Positions 18,347 to 27,274 are shown, counted from the first letter of the stretch. The stretch: 56,359 bases of DNA from an uncultured Scytonema sp. (GCA_937873135.1 CALMVQ010000099.1:1-56359); one strand, 5' to 3'. Translations and numbers: made by a program. The notes: generated by a model not told the origin, from the letters alone.

Positions 18347-19132
18347 TACCGCGTCTCTACGAGACGCTGCTTGTCACGCTTGCTTCTCCGAAGGAGTACG
18401 CGGAATTCGCTCATTCAAAATGCTTGTAATGCTTCAGAAGTTGACGATTAACCCCACCTAGAACAAAATTTCTCTCACGCCCTAGGCCGATTTCTGTTTC
18501 CTGGGCATTTTTTTCTCTGGAGGTGCCTTAGCATGACACCTCGCTGTTAGAAATCATGTTTGAGCAAGCGTTTGAATAGGGTATAAGTTGTATGTTTTGT
18601 ACTAAAAAAAACAAATTATTACAAGAAAGAAGCAAGCGGATAGCTCAAAATCTGCTTTAAATCTGCTTTAGAGAGTAATTATATTTTTATCTCTCAAAAT
18701 AACAATATTTATTTTTCAAAAATAGATACAAAGATAGATAAAGAAATCTTTTTTTCAATAGATAATTAAATCAAATTGAGCCAAATCATTTTCTAAACGT
18801 AACTACTGAAGGACTTGACCTCGATATACTGGTCGATTTATTCTTCTACGAGCATAGTGGACTGGTAGAAGGGTAGGAAGTCTATGTAGGTAATATTTGG
18901 TGAGAAAGAGCGCTCGCTCTTTTCAAGTTTCTGCCTCAAACAAATCTGCCACGGGGGTTGTCAAATTCTGAATTAGGAATTTTGAATTGTTTACTACAGG
19001 GACTTGGATCTCATTCCCTAATCCCTGTAATAGTAATTTACAGATATCAGTATACACATCTTTACGTGCTGTTGATTGTACATTCAGTAAACCAAGTTTT
19101 CCTGCGCTAAGGAATATTGCAATTTCAATTTT
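18347..19132. other. Long gap with one copy of a four-copy ~75-bp element
   Basis: Just after the ferredoxin is a palindromic CGTCTCTACGAGACG with GC-rich text resembling the repeat cores described elsewhere. Positions 18530-18606 carry copy A of the conserved element. AT-rich DNA follows at 18606-18800, with no gene recognised. A duplicate pair of CAAAATCTGCTTTAAATCTGCTTTA iterations lies near 18645-18670. Confidence 0.5.
18530..18606 (+). repeat. Conserved ~75-bp element, copy A
   Basis: Reads GCATGACACC, then TGTTAGAAATCATGTTTGAG, then CAAGCGTTTGAATAG, then GTATAAGTTGTAT and TTGTACTA. The same order of blocks occurs at 21184-21260 (plus strand) and, reverse-complemented, at 44701-44767 and 55191-55262. 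Blocks resembling a -35 (TGACA) and TATAAG suggest a regulatory role, but the copies do not all precede genes in one orientation. Confidence 0.6.
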
Positions 19133-19468
19133 ATGTTCCAAACACTGTATATTCTGATTCAAGCTTTACAACCTGCGTTAACGCCTGTTTGTTTTATAAC
19201 TGCTTGGGTGGTTGTCGGACTTTTTTTGTGGACTATCTGGACATCTGTACGCGATGGCATGACTTACGTGAAGCGCAGGCATCAAATTCCGTGTTCGGGG
19301 TGTCAATTTTTTACAGATAACAATTATCTCAAATGTACAGTGCGTCCTGCTTCTGCTCTCACTGAAGACGCAATCAATTGCTCTGATTTTTGTCCTAAGG
19401 ATATGAGAAAAACCCCAACCGAGAGCCTGGTAAAAATTTTCACACATGTGAAGAATAAGAGTTTCTAA
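19133..19468 (+). CDS. Small membrane protein with Cys-rich cytosolic domain
   Basis: A 111-residue protein. Residues ~10-40 form one long or two short hydrophobic stretches (LIQALQPALTPVCFITAWVV ... FLWTIW). A basic linker GMTYVKRRHQIP follows, then a cluster of cysteines: CSGCQFF, LKCTV and CSDFCPKDM. The five cysteines could hold a metal or an iron-sulphur cluster. I recall similar conserved cyanobacterial proteins without a known function, and assign none. Confidence 0.7.
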   Translation: MFQTLYILIQALQPALTPVCFITAWVVVGLFLWTIWTSVRDGMTYVKRRHQIPCSGCQFFTDNNYLKCTVRPASALTEDAINCSDFCPKDMRKTPTESLVKIFTHVKNKSF

Positions 19469-19674
19469 GAGTCTGTAATCTATTGAGAATAAGTTTTAAT
19501 TTTTAGAGAATTCATAATAATTTTTTATAATTAAAGGCTGTTTGAATAGGTGTACTTAACTCTGTAGCTATTTTGTTAAAAGTCTTACTAGATTATGACT
19601 TACGCAAAGTTAGCAATAGCGGGTAATAGCAGTTACTTAAAAAGTCACAAAAAAACTGCTGCCTGCAAGCACAG

Positions 19675-19811
19675 TTAAGTAGGTTGGCACAAATGAATAA
19701 AGGTTTGTAGTTGCGCTTCAGCGCTGATATCTAGGGCGAGATCAGCGCAAGTACGAGCCTTTACATAAATTCATCTAGTTTAGTTTTTTTGTGTTGTGTC
19801 GATCTACTTAA
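19675..19811. repeat. Foldback element without coding capacity
   Basis: The left end TTAAGTAGGTTGGCACAA pairs with the right end TTGTGTCGATCTACTTAA. Inside, GGTTTGTAGTTGCGC pairs imperfectly with GCGCAAGTACGAGCC, and a GCGCTTCAGCGC hairpin is nested. The structure is that of a miniature inverted-repeat element about 137 bp long. It occupies the spacer before the 82-residue protein gene. A TGACTTACGCAA motif, seen elsewhere in the window, lies about 75 bp to its left. Confidence 0.6.
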
Positions 19812-19856
19812 TACTTTTTAAAGCGTTGAAATTAGTTAGATCAAGGAGTTCGATTT

Positions 19857-20105
19857 ATGTCTAAAGAAATGTGTTGGATACCTATGCTTGGTAGCGATGG
19901 ACAAAAACTCTTGCACTTAAGAACCGCCCCTAACCAACCATGGCAATCCTATAAATCTTTTCCGCAAGCTGTTCCAGATTACGTTATACCAGGAGGTTCT
20001 AAGGGCTGGGCAACAAGAGCAAAAACTATTACGGGAAGGCTGGACTGTGATCCCAACTATATAGGCAAATGCAAGTTTGTTTTTCCTGGAACAGAAGACT
20101 GCTGA
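19857..20105 (+). CDS. Small unrecognised protein
   Basis: An 82-residue protein with a good ribosome site (CAAGGAGTTCGATTT before ATG). It is rich in Gly, Pro and Trp (MCWIPMLGSDGQK, APNQPWQSYKSFPQ, GGSKGWATR), with three of its four Cys near the C-terminus (LDCDPNYIGKCKF, TEDC). I know no family. It lies 33 bp before the next gene on the same strand and is probably cotranscribed with it. Confidence 0.6.
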   Translation: MSKEMCWIPMLGSDGQKLLHLRTAPNQPWQSYKSFPQAVPDYVIPGGSKGWATRAKTITGRLDCDPNYIGKCKFVFPGTEDC

Positions 20106-20138
20106 AAAAGTAAGTAAAATTTAATTTATTGAACTGCT

Positions 20139-21107
20139 ATGCCTACTGATCTTGTGCCAAACAATCGCTGTGAATCGATTAAAAATAGTCAAACTGTAGA
20201 AGTTTCTCTTTTATTAGAGAACATTAAAAATAGTATTTGGATATTGGGTATTCCATCCTGGCTTTTCGGAGTTACAGATAGAGGTGTGACTGCATTTGCT
20301 GACGGCCATTTATCTATCGTGGAACTTATAAACATTTTTACAGCCTCTTTCTTCTTTGCAAGTTGGCTCTTTTTGAAGCCAGAGAACAACTTGAAGAATG
20401 ATGATGCAGGCATTCAAAGCTACCAAACTTATTTAAATTATGATCGCCTGGATGCAGATCTATGTATAACGAAAGCCAGAATGTTTGAGTTGCAAGAGCA
20501 ACATATGATCGGTCAAGCATATATTTTGCCTTTTCCCTATCTCTGCCAAATCTATCATTTATTAAACTTAAAACATTTAGAAACTGTTCACGGTTTTAGT
20601 CTAAATAGTTTAAAAGTTGTTGCCGTCAGTCATTGTCAGGTTACAGCCAATGGGGGAGAGCTAAAATTTCAAACAATCTTAGCTCTACCAATTAATGTTC
20701 TCAGAATTTGGAGGCAACCAATAGTCGAAGTGCAATTAATATTGCATAGTCCTTTTACTATTGAACTTAGTCTTCCAGTGTATAATAATAAAAAAATAAC
20801 TGTAATATTTAATGTTGTTCCTTTAAGCAGTAACACGCACAAGTTTTTTATAGATATTTACACTGACCTAAAGTGGCCCAAGCCAGTATTGCAAATCATT
20901 CTGCATTTTGCCTCTTGTTTGACACTTTATGAAGATTTTCCCTATTTACGTAGACTCACCGGAAGAAATATAGACCGTTTAGTCAACTTAAATAGGGTTT
21001 CAAATCACGAAACAATGTGGCTTTTTAGAAGATTCTCTGAACTATACGGTTCCACCATAGAACAGAATAACGATTTAAGGTTATTGAGTAGCTTTGAAGA
21101 CAGATAA
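20139..21107 (+). CDS. Unrecognised 322-residue protein with possible membrane segment
   Basis: An open frame of 322 residues. Residues ~60-75 are hydrophobic (IFTASFFFASWLFL) and could be one membrane segment. Residues ~130-320 look like an alpha/beta domain with strands LKVVAVSHCQV, VQLILHSPFTIELSLPV and KITVIFNVVPL, followed by a helical end; I considered an SRPBCC-like fold but cannot support it. It shares the strand and probably the transcript with the preceding 82-residue gene. No catalytic motif is visible. Confidence 0.6.
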   Translation: MPTDLVPNNRCESIKNSQTVEVSLLLENIKNSIWILGIPSWLFGVTDRGVTAFADGHLSIVELINIFTASFFFASWLFLKPENNLKNDDAGIQSYQTYLNYDRLDADLCITKARMFELQEQHMIGQAYILPFPYLCQIYHLLNLKHLETVHGFSLNSLKVVAVSHCQVTANGGELKFQTILALPINVLRIWRQPIVEVQLILHSPFTIELSLPVYNNKKITVIFNVVPLSSNTHKFFIDIYTDLKWPKPVLQIILHFASCLTLYEDFPYLRRLTGRNIDRLVNLNRVSNHETMWLFRRFSELYGSTIEQNNDLRLLSSFEDR

Positions 21108-21183
21108 GCATCTACTCACCTAGCTTTTACCATCATCACTCAATACAGGGTTTAGAGACGCTCGATTTGTTGCAACGCCGCTT

Positions 21184-21260
21184 GACATACTACTGTCAAA
21201 GGTCATGTTTGAATAAACGTTTAAAATATGTATAACTTGTCTGAATTGCACCTAAAACAT
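21184..21260 (+). repeat. Conserved ~75-bp element, copy B
   Basis: Reads CTTGACATAC, CTGTCAAAGGTCATGTTTGAA, TAAACGTTTAAAATA, TGTATAACTTGT, then TTGCACCTAAAA. It aligns block by block with copy A, with more substitutions. It ends about 110 bp before the 79-residue gene and could contain its promoter: TTGACA-like then TATAAC. Confidence 0.55.
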
Positions 21261-21369
21261 TCAAAAGTTACAGATGATATTTGACATGTTTACTTAAAAA
21301 GATAGAAAACATGTTTGATTTCTTTTAAGAAAATAAAAAGTATCAAATATGAATTGAGGAGTCGAAAGC

Positions 21370-21609
21370 ATGACTGCAACCTTGATGAGGGTGCCTAAGT
21401 TTCGCAATACCCAATGGGTGAGCTTTATTGGCGGAGAAGGAATTGTCCGCAGCTATAAACCTGAAGAAGGCACATGGATGTATCTCATTGAGATGGCATT
21501 AGGGCTAGAGCCTGACTTTGGCAGAGTTGGTGCAGAAACCAAGATACTCCTCACCGAGGCAGATTTGCGGCATTCCTCTAATCAGCTAGCTGACTTCATA
21601 CAGGGTTGA
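21370..21609 (+). CDS. Small unrecognised protein upstream of the desaturase
   Basis: A 79-residue soluble protein starting MTATLMRVPKFRNTQWVSFI, with a strong site TGAGGAGTC before the ATG. It contains GGEGIVRSYKPEEGTWMYLIEMALG and an acidic C-terminal half. I believe similar short proteins are conserved in cyanobacteria, with no assigned role. Only 38 bp separate it from the desaturase, so the two form an operon. Confidence 0.65.
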   Translation: MTATLMRVPKFRNTQWVSFIGGEGIVRSYKPEEGTWMYLIEMALGLEPDFGRVGAETKILLTEADLRHSSNQLADFIQG

Positions 21610-21647
21610 TGTAAATACAAACACTCAAGCATTTTTAAGGAAGATTT

Positions 21648-22559
21648 GTGACAGTTCAATCACTTAGCCCTGCTCCAACGGGTAGCAAAGCACTCGTATT
21701 GAGTAAGAGAAATGTAGCCTTCTTTGGTACCGTTCATGCTCTTTCCCTGCTTGCTCCCTGGTATTTTTCCTGGTCAGCACTGGGTGTTGCGATCGCGCTC
21801 CATTGGTTGCTGGGCAGCATCGGTATTTGTTTAGGCTATCATCGCTTACTGACGCACCGTAGTTTTCAAGTCCCTCTAGCGTTAGAGTATGCCTTTGCGC
21901 TTTTAGGCTCATTAGCCTTGCAAGGTGGTCCGATCTTTTGGGTGGCGGGACATCGTTTACACCATGCTTTTACCGAAGATGTAGACAAAGATCCTTACTC
22001 TGCCCGTCGTGGTTTCTGGTGGAGCCACATCCTTTGGATTCTTTACCCTCGCGCTGAATTTTTTGCTACCGAGACCTATCGTAAATATGCTCCCAACTTG
22101 GCAGGCGATCCGTTTTACTCTTGGCTTGATCGCTACTTCCTACTGCTGCAACTCCCGTTAGGAGTTTTACTGTATGCACTAGGTGGCTGGTCGTTTGTAG
22201 TCTATGGGGTGTTTGTCAGAATAGTTTTACTCTGGCACACGACTTGGTTAATCAACTCAGCGACGCATTTGACCGGGAATCGAACATTTGAGACCGAAGA
22301 TGGCTCTCGTAATCTTTGGTGGGCAGCACTCCTAACCTTTGGCGAAGGCTGGCACAACAACCACCATGCTTATCCTCACGTGGCAAAAGCCGGCTGGCAG
22401 TGGTGGCAGGTAGATATGACGTGGTGGGCAATTCAAACACTGAAGACAGTGGGGTTAGCCAAAAAAGTGGTCATGCCTCCGGCAAATCTCAACATCAGAT
22501 CGATTGAATTCAATGACTTGTCTGTTGAGGATCAAGCTGCGCGATTTGATTCACCCTAA
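21648..22559 (+). CDS. Acyl-lipid/acyl-CoA delta-9-type fatty acid desaturase
   Basis: A 303-residue membrane di-iron desaturase. The three histidine boxes are HRLLTH (~65), HRLHH (~104) and HNNHH (~236), in contexts YHRLLTHRSFQ, GHRLHHAFTEDVDKDP and GWHNNHHAYPHVAK. Hydrophobic stretches (LALQGGPIFWVAG, FLLLQLPLGVLLYAL) give the usual four membrane helices. The start is a GTG preceded by AAGGAAG. It introduces a double bond in acyl chains of membrane lipids (typically delta-9, DesC type) using ferredoxin electrons. It overlaps the convergent NACHT gene by four bases at the 3' end. Confidence 0.9.
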   Translation: MTVQSLSPAPTGSKALVLSKRNVAFFGTVHALSLLAPWYFSWSALGVAIALHWLLGSIGICLGYHRLLTHRSFQVPLALEYAFALLGSLALQGGPIFWVAGHRLHHAFTEDVDKDPYSARRGFWWSHILWILYPRAEFFATETYRKYAPNLAGDPFYSWLDRYFLLLQLPLGVLLYALGGWSFVVYGVFVRIVLLWHTTWLINSATHLTGNRTFETEDGSRNLWWAALLTFGEGWHNNHHAYPHVAKAGWQWWQVDMTWWAIQTLKTVGLAKKVVMPPANLNIRSIEFNDLSVEDQAARFDSP

Positions 22560-24832
22560 GGCAACAACAAACTGGCTTCAATCTTCTGCCGCACGACCGA
22601 TGTTACTTCACAGTTGCTATTAAGACAATCGATAAGCAACTGATTGGCATCGTAATATTGTTGTAATACTTGCTGTTGCTCAGGGCTGAAGTGCCAATGA
22701 TGCTGAATGTTTTGATAGTTCGCGATTATGGTCTTTAACTGCTCTATCCAAGTGGGGTAACTTGTTTGCCACCATGTCTGAAACTTTTCTCTACTTTGTT
22801 CTGGATCGGGGAGTAGGTCTTTAAGTTGTTGTAAAGCTTGATGTAAGCCAGCATTTTTAACAATCGCTAAAGCATTACTCAGAGCATCGTCGCAGGCATG
22901 GGCATTGGCAAAATTAGATTTGTCGTCATTAGTGCATTCCATTAGTAGGTTATCCAATGCCGCATCCAAAAAAATACCTTGATCGAGGATGAAAGCAAGG
23001 GCAAAGTGCAGGGTAAGGTGACCAGTTCGAGCCAGGGCAAGGTAAAACGCGCGAGTTGCAGGAGGCTGTTCAGCAGCGGCAAGGGACTTTTGGCTTGCCC
23101 AAGTTATAAATATTTGCAAATATGGATCTTGAGTCACTAGCGCATCAACTTGTTGCTTCATCAACTGTAGCAGGAAATCTGCACTCCGCAGCATGGCAAC
23201 CGTTAACAAAAAAATTTCACGCCACCGGGGTTCAGTAATATGACTCACCAGACGTTCTAACGGTTGTTCTAATGCTTGTAAATTATGACTGGCAGCGATT
23301 TTTCTCGCAGTCAGGTATTCTTGAAACGTTAAATAAGAGAAGGAGAAAATCCCCTGCACGCGTTCTGCTAGTAATCCATGTTGCAACTCTATTGCCTTAA
23401 GTACCCCTTCACTATCCAATTGCAATTCCTCTGGCTCCGTCGAAGCATTCGGCAAATCACGGATATAATCGCCAATGTATTGCTCAACAATGCGTTGTTC
23501 AAAAAAGTAATTCCCCTGCTCAAATGTCGTGGCAGCAACTTGACTCAGCAGCTTAAGCTTTTGTGGTAATAAAAAACCTTGGTACACTTCATCCCGCTCA
23601 AGTCCTTTATTTTCGTCCCATTTGCTCAGAAGGAGGTCTAAACATTGCTTATAAAACGTAGCTTTTTGGTTTGGGAATTTGTTGTGCTGATGAAAAACCC
23701 CGCAGGCAAGATGTAAAAACAAGGGGGTAACGGTAAGTCTACGAAATTGTAAGTTTTCGGGCAAATCTAGTTTCTCAATGAACTGAACTGCTTGTTCGGT
23801 CCTATCCTGGACGTTCATTTTCGTGAGTGCTGTAAACCACTTCTGAGCAAAAGCAACAATTTGGTCTTGACTAAAGGGGGCAATTTCAACATCTGTAAAG
23901 CGTCTGAGGTTGAGAGCTTTAGCCGCAGTGCGGCAGGTGACGACAAACAGATTCTTTTGATACTTTTCAGAGAGTCGGCGAATCTCGTTGACGACAGCCT
24001 TGCTCTCTTGATGGAGTACTTCATCTAATCCATCCAGCAACAGCAACACTCTGCCCTCCCACAACAAACTTTCAAGCACAGATAGATCGGAAATGCCACA
24101 GGTGAAGAATTCCTGGCGGATATAGTTGAGTAAATGGAACTGCCCTGCTTCTCTAGATTCGTCCGCAAAATCTCTTAAGGTGACAAAAATGGGAACCCGA
24201 TTTGCCGCAAATCTACCTCGGTTGCACTGAATCGCCAGATGTTGCAAAAAGGTGGTTTTACCTGCTCCCGGTTTACCCAACACCCGCAGCTTTGAGTAAG
24301 TTTCAACTGCCCTCATGCCCGCAATTTGTGTATGATATCCCTCACTTAAGCCAAAGCGATCAAATTCTTTTGGCGTGAAGTTTTGCAGGTTAGCAAACTC
24401 TAACCATTGAAGGCTAGCAATCTCCTCCAAGAAGTTGAGATCGATGTAAATGTCGTCGATTTTAACGGGGCGGCTAATATCTAATAACTGCAAGGTGCCG
24501 CACTGGTCTTGAATTTTCTCAAAGCGTTGCGATCTTACCTGCTGTACTAAAGCATCAATATCTAAGAATTCCGCAGAACCAAGTTCTTCTGAATTAGAAA
24601 ATTCTTCTGGGGGATTAGCCGCCATCTCCCGCCAATTCAACGACAACACAGTACAAATTTCTATAAAGATATGACGCTCAACCGGACGTCCACTGAAAAA
24701 CCGCCAAATTGGCTGACGAGTCTTTAAGTTGACCTCAAAAGCCAGATTTTCTTGTGTCCACCCCTTATGAGCAAACGCTTTTTTAGCTTGTTGAATTCCA
24801 GTGAGTGATGCTTGGAGCGATCGCTTGACCAT
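22556..24832 (-). CDS. NACHT-domain STAND NTPase
   Basis: A 758-residue protein. The N-terminus (ARK-type helical region KKAFAHKGWTQENLAFEVNL, then RQPIWRFFSGRPV) looks like a small helix-turn-helix-type effector module found on cyanobacterial NACHT proteins. The NTPase has Walker A GKPGAGKTTFLQHLA (~190-205), Walker B VLLLLDGLDEV and the downstream VVTCRTAA sensor. The C-terminal ~250 residues are helical without obvious repeats. STAND ATPases of this kind act as signalling switches and several NACHT proteins defend bacteria against phages; that role is possible here but not shown. It converges on the desaturase with a four-base overlap of stop codons. Confidence 0.88.
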   Translation of the reverse strand: MVKRSLQASLTGIQQAKKAFAHKGWTQENLAFEVNLKTRQPIWRFFSGRPVERHIFIEICTVLSLNWREMAANPPEEFSNSEELGSAEFLDIDALVQQVRSQRFEKIQDQCGTLQLLDISRPVKIDDIYIDLNFLEEIASLQWLEFANLQNFTPKEFDRFGLSEGYHTQIAGMRAVETYSKLRVLGKPGAGKTTFLQHLAIQCNRGRFAANRVPIFVTLRDFADESREAGQFHLLNYIRQEFFTCGISDLSVLESLLWEGRVLLLLDGLDEVLHQESKAVVNEIRRLSEKYQKNLFVVTCRTAAKALNLRRFTDVEIAPFSQDQIVAFAQKWFTALTKMNVQDRTEQAVQFIEKLDLPENLQFRRLTVTPLFLHLACGVFHQHNKFPNQKATFYKQCLDLLLSKWDENKGLERDEVYQGFLLPQKLKLLSQVAATTFEQGNYFFEQRIVEQYIGDYIRDLPNASTEPEELQLDSEGVLKAIELQHGLLAERVQGIFSFSYLTFQEYLTARKIAASHNLQALEQPLERLVSHITEPRWREIFLLTVAMLRSADFLLQLMKQQVDALVTQDPYLQIFITWASQKSLAAAEQPPATRAFYLALARTGHLTLHFALAFILDQGIFLDAALDNLLMECTNDDKSNFANAHACDDALSNALAIVKNAGLHQALQQLKDLLPDPEQSREKFQTWWQTSYPTWIEQLKTIIANYQNIQHHWHFSPEQQQVLQQYYDANQLLIDCLNSNCEVTSVVRQKIEASLLLP

Positions 24833-25099
24833 AAAAAGCTTACACCCAATATAAAATCTATATAAATTATTCTTATTAATTTTTAATATAACAAACTTGA
24901 GCAGCAGCTAAAAATACCTCAAGGTAGAAACAACTACACCCTTATTTCAACTAGAGTTATAGATTTCAGACTCTTATTATATTATTTACTGACAAATTCA
25001 CAAAATATTCACATTCTTTTTTTATATTTTATAGTTAGACAAAGCTATTCCCTCAGTTACCCAAGAGGTTTTGCTGGAAGATGGAAGTTTTAAGCATAC
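24833..25099. other. AT-rich promoter region of the NACHT gene
   Basis: This AT-rich stretch is likely to hold the leftward promoter of the NACHT gene. I see no gene in it. Confidence 0.4.
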
Positions 25100-25560
25100 G
25101 TCTTGCCGAACAAGTGAGTAAACAGATACATGTCATCCGTACATCGACCGATAGACGATTGATTATATTGCTGGTCCTGCCGTCACCGCCGCAGGCATCG
25201 CTAGCTACAAAAAGAGATTCAGTATTGAATAAATGTTCCGTGACTTTAAGAGTGGCGGTTATAATTTAGAGTCAACTAATATAACGTTTCTGGCAATCGG
25301 TTAATATCTTTGATTTTAATTATAGTCTTCGCCTATACATGAGCTACGTTTAAAGGACAAAGAATTAAGATAAAAGGGGTGCAAAAATATGTTGTTAGAG
25401 TGAAAGAATATGGGCGAATTCAGAGAAAATATAGTAGTTTTTATATTGGTTTATATGCACAAAACTGGGTTAAGTTTGTATCCTGTCTGCGTTGTAGCTT
25501 TCATCTTCGCCCCTTTAGAATAAAAACACGGTTTTTATCAAAAAAAATCTAAAATATCGG
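25100..25560 (+). pseudogene. Decayed IS4-type transposase, C-terminal part
   Basis: No long frame survives, but pieces read in two frames give IS4-family text: ASYKKRFSIE-stop-MFRDFKSGGYNLEST, followed one frame over by ATFKGQRIKIKGVQKYVVRV, KEYGRIQRKYSSFYIGLYAQ and NWVKFV. The YKKRFxIExxFRDxKSGGYNLE block is the conserved C-terminal catalytic Glu region of a common cyanobacterial IS4 group. At least one stop and two frame changes make it inactive. Upstream sequence (25060-25200) is presumably more of the same gene, too decayed to read. Confidence 0.75.
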
Positions 25561-26455
25561 CAAAATTTTCTCTGCCAAAATGGCTTTTTACGTCTTTAGT
25601 AAGAGCGTTTTTCATCAATATTCATCTAATATCTATAGTTATAAACTAACCAAAATTGAGGTAAAAAAGCCCAAAGACCGTATTTAAGCCACATTCAAGG
25701 GCGATATCTGGCTCACGTTCGCTCTTAGTAATCGTTTGAGCCAATTGAGTAAGTCAATGGACAGGGCGGCTTGACTAAGGACACCCGGTTTTTTCCAAGA
25801 TTTCTCTCATCCTTGCAAATTGACTGACCAAAGTGTTTAATAAGGCTCTTTAAGCAGGACGATCGCGGTTCTAAAGATTTTCTAGAGATGTCTGCGACAA
25901 GCCATTACGTTAATTGTTAATTGTTAATTGTTGATGGTTAATTGCAATCAACTATTAACCCTTCGGGTGACGCTCGTGCCGACGCTCCTTCGTCGCTAAC
26001 GCTAACGCTGCGAAGATCGCCAGTTCCCTACGGCGGGAAACCCGCCTTCTCCCAAGGGGAGACGCTCCGCGAACAGGACTGGTCTCACCATCAACAATTA
26101 ACCGAACATACAGATATGATAAGTATTTAAGCGAACACGATATCAGTCTGTTTTCAAACCGATGCATTCATTCAACACAAGCGCATTCTAGATTCGCCGC
26201 ACAAATTCTCGGCGCAATACTGGTACGTTTGCGTTTGTGACTTAGTTGGCAATCTCGCACCAAATTCTCAGGCTATAGGCGGCTTTAGAAAATTTTTCGG
26301 TTAAGGCACTTACCAGTAAATAAATATCCAGCCGTATGTCCGAATGTTGGGACTACGACGAGAGATCTAGAATGAACTGCTGGATATTTATTTTTATGGA
26401 TCCCCCTAAGAAGAAAGTAGAAAAAACTGTTGTCATTGCAAAAAATAGGAGAGCT
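25561..26455. repeat. Gap with foldback repeat carrying a GC-rich core
   Basis: No gene is supported. Around 25913-26103, arms GTTAATTGTTGATGGTTAATTG and CCATCAACAATTAACC enclose a GC-rich core GGGTGACGCTCGTGCC ... CGCTAACGCTGCG ... CTCCCAAGGGGAGACGC ... GGTCTCA. The core recurs with other arms at 29055-29130, 42625-42725 and 53925-53980. Positions 26353-26412 (ACGAGAGATCTAGAATGAAC, TATTTATTTTTATGGATC, CCTAAG) recur at 53385-53435. Confidence 0.6.
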
Positions 26456-26884
26456 ATGGAAACCAAAGTACAACAAATGGAAATCGATGCTACCTCAGTA
26501 AAAAATATACAAGCAATTGAAGGTTCAGAACCTGGAACTTTGCCAATCTTCTCCCCCACTACTAAATCTGACGAGCAATTGCAGGAAATCGGCAGAAAAA
26601 TTTCTCACTTCTGGGAGCAACTACCTTTTTACTTGGGTAGGTTTTTTCAAGAATACAAACTGCCGATTATCAGCTTTGCTTTGCTTGTGGCAGTGGTTGC
26701 TACACTCAAAATATTGCTGGTGATACTGGATGCATTAAATCATGTTCCGCTGCTATCCCCAACTTTTGAGTTAATTGGGATTAGTTATGCAACCTGGTTT
26801 ACTTTCCGTTATTTTCTCAAAGCTTCTACTCGGCAAGAATTAGCCGCAGAACTGCGCTCGATTAAAAAACAAATAGTGGGTTGA
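26456..26884 (+). CDS. CAAD-domain membrane protein
   Basis: A 142-residue protein. The C-terminal ~90 residues match the CAAD domain, first described as an appended membrane anchor on some cyanobacterial aminoacyl-tRNA synthetases and on thylakoid CURT1-like proteins. Two hydrophobic helices are LPIISFALLVAVVATLKILLVILDALN and LLSPTFELIGISYATWFTFRYFL, followed by the typical STRQELAAELRSIKKQ end. I start at ATG 26456 because TAGGAGAGCT precedes it; the 40 upstream codons overlap a dispersed repeat. It probably shapes or tethers to thylakoid membranes. Confidence 0.85.
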   Translation: METKVQQMEIDATSVKNIQAIEGSEPGTLPIFSPTTKSDEQLQEIGRKISHFWEQLPFYLGRFFQEYKLPIISFALLVAVVATLKILLVILDALNHVPLLSPTFELIGISYATWFTFRYFLKASTRQELAAELRSIKKQIVG

Positions 26885-27274
26885 AATACCTTAGAACCTT
26901 TAAGCTAGTCGCATGAAAGATGTCTAGCTGATTAGTAAGTTAAACCTCAAACTTAAGTTTTGCTATGTTACTACAAGATAAACAGAAAGGCAATTTAGTA
27001 GAAATCCTCGACATTGAGGCGCTGTTTAGCCCGAAAAAAACGACTGTCAAAGGACAATTTAAAAAGTAAAAAGTAAAAAGTAAAAAGTAAAAAGAGAATC
27101 CCCATAATTAAAATTAGGGGAGTTGAAGTGGACGCCTTTTTTCTCGCACTATGTGTCTCGAAAAAAAAAATTGTTTTCCATCGATTTGGGGGCTTGAAAC
27201 CGTTTTTTCTTTTTCTTTATGAGTGCCTTTTAACTTTTAACTTTTGCCTTGTTTGCCCTGTAAACTGAAATATT
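26885..27274. repeat. Gap with dispersed foldback, copy at 27060-27252
   Basis: A run of AAAAAGT units (27060-27093) is followed by the core AGAATCCCCATAATTAAAATT, GTGGACGCC, CTCGCACTATGTGTCTCGAAA and TTGGGGGCTTGAAACC. The right edge is CTTTTTCTTTATGAGTGCC and TTTTAACTTTTAACTTTTGCC. This is one copy of the heptamer-armed element (see 44475-44668). It ends 22 bp before the carotenoid gene. Confidence 0.65.

Noticed and set aside
25081-25269. A 62-codon forward frame
   Set aside because: It overlaps a decayed IS4-type transposase read in another frame and has no protein character of its own.
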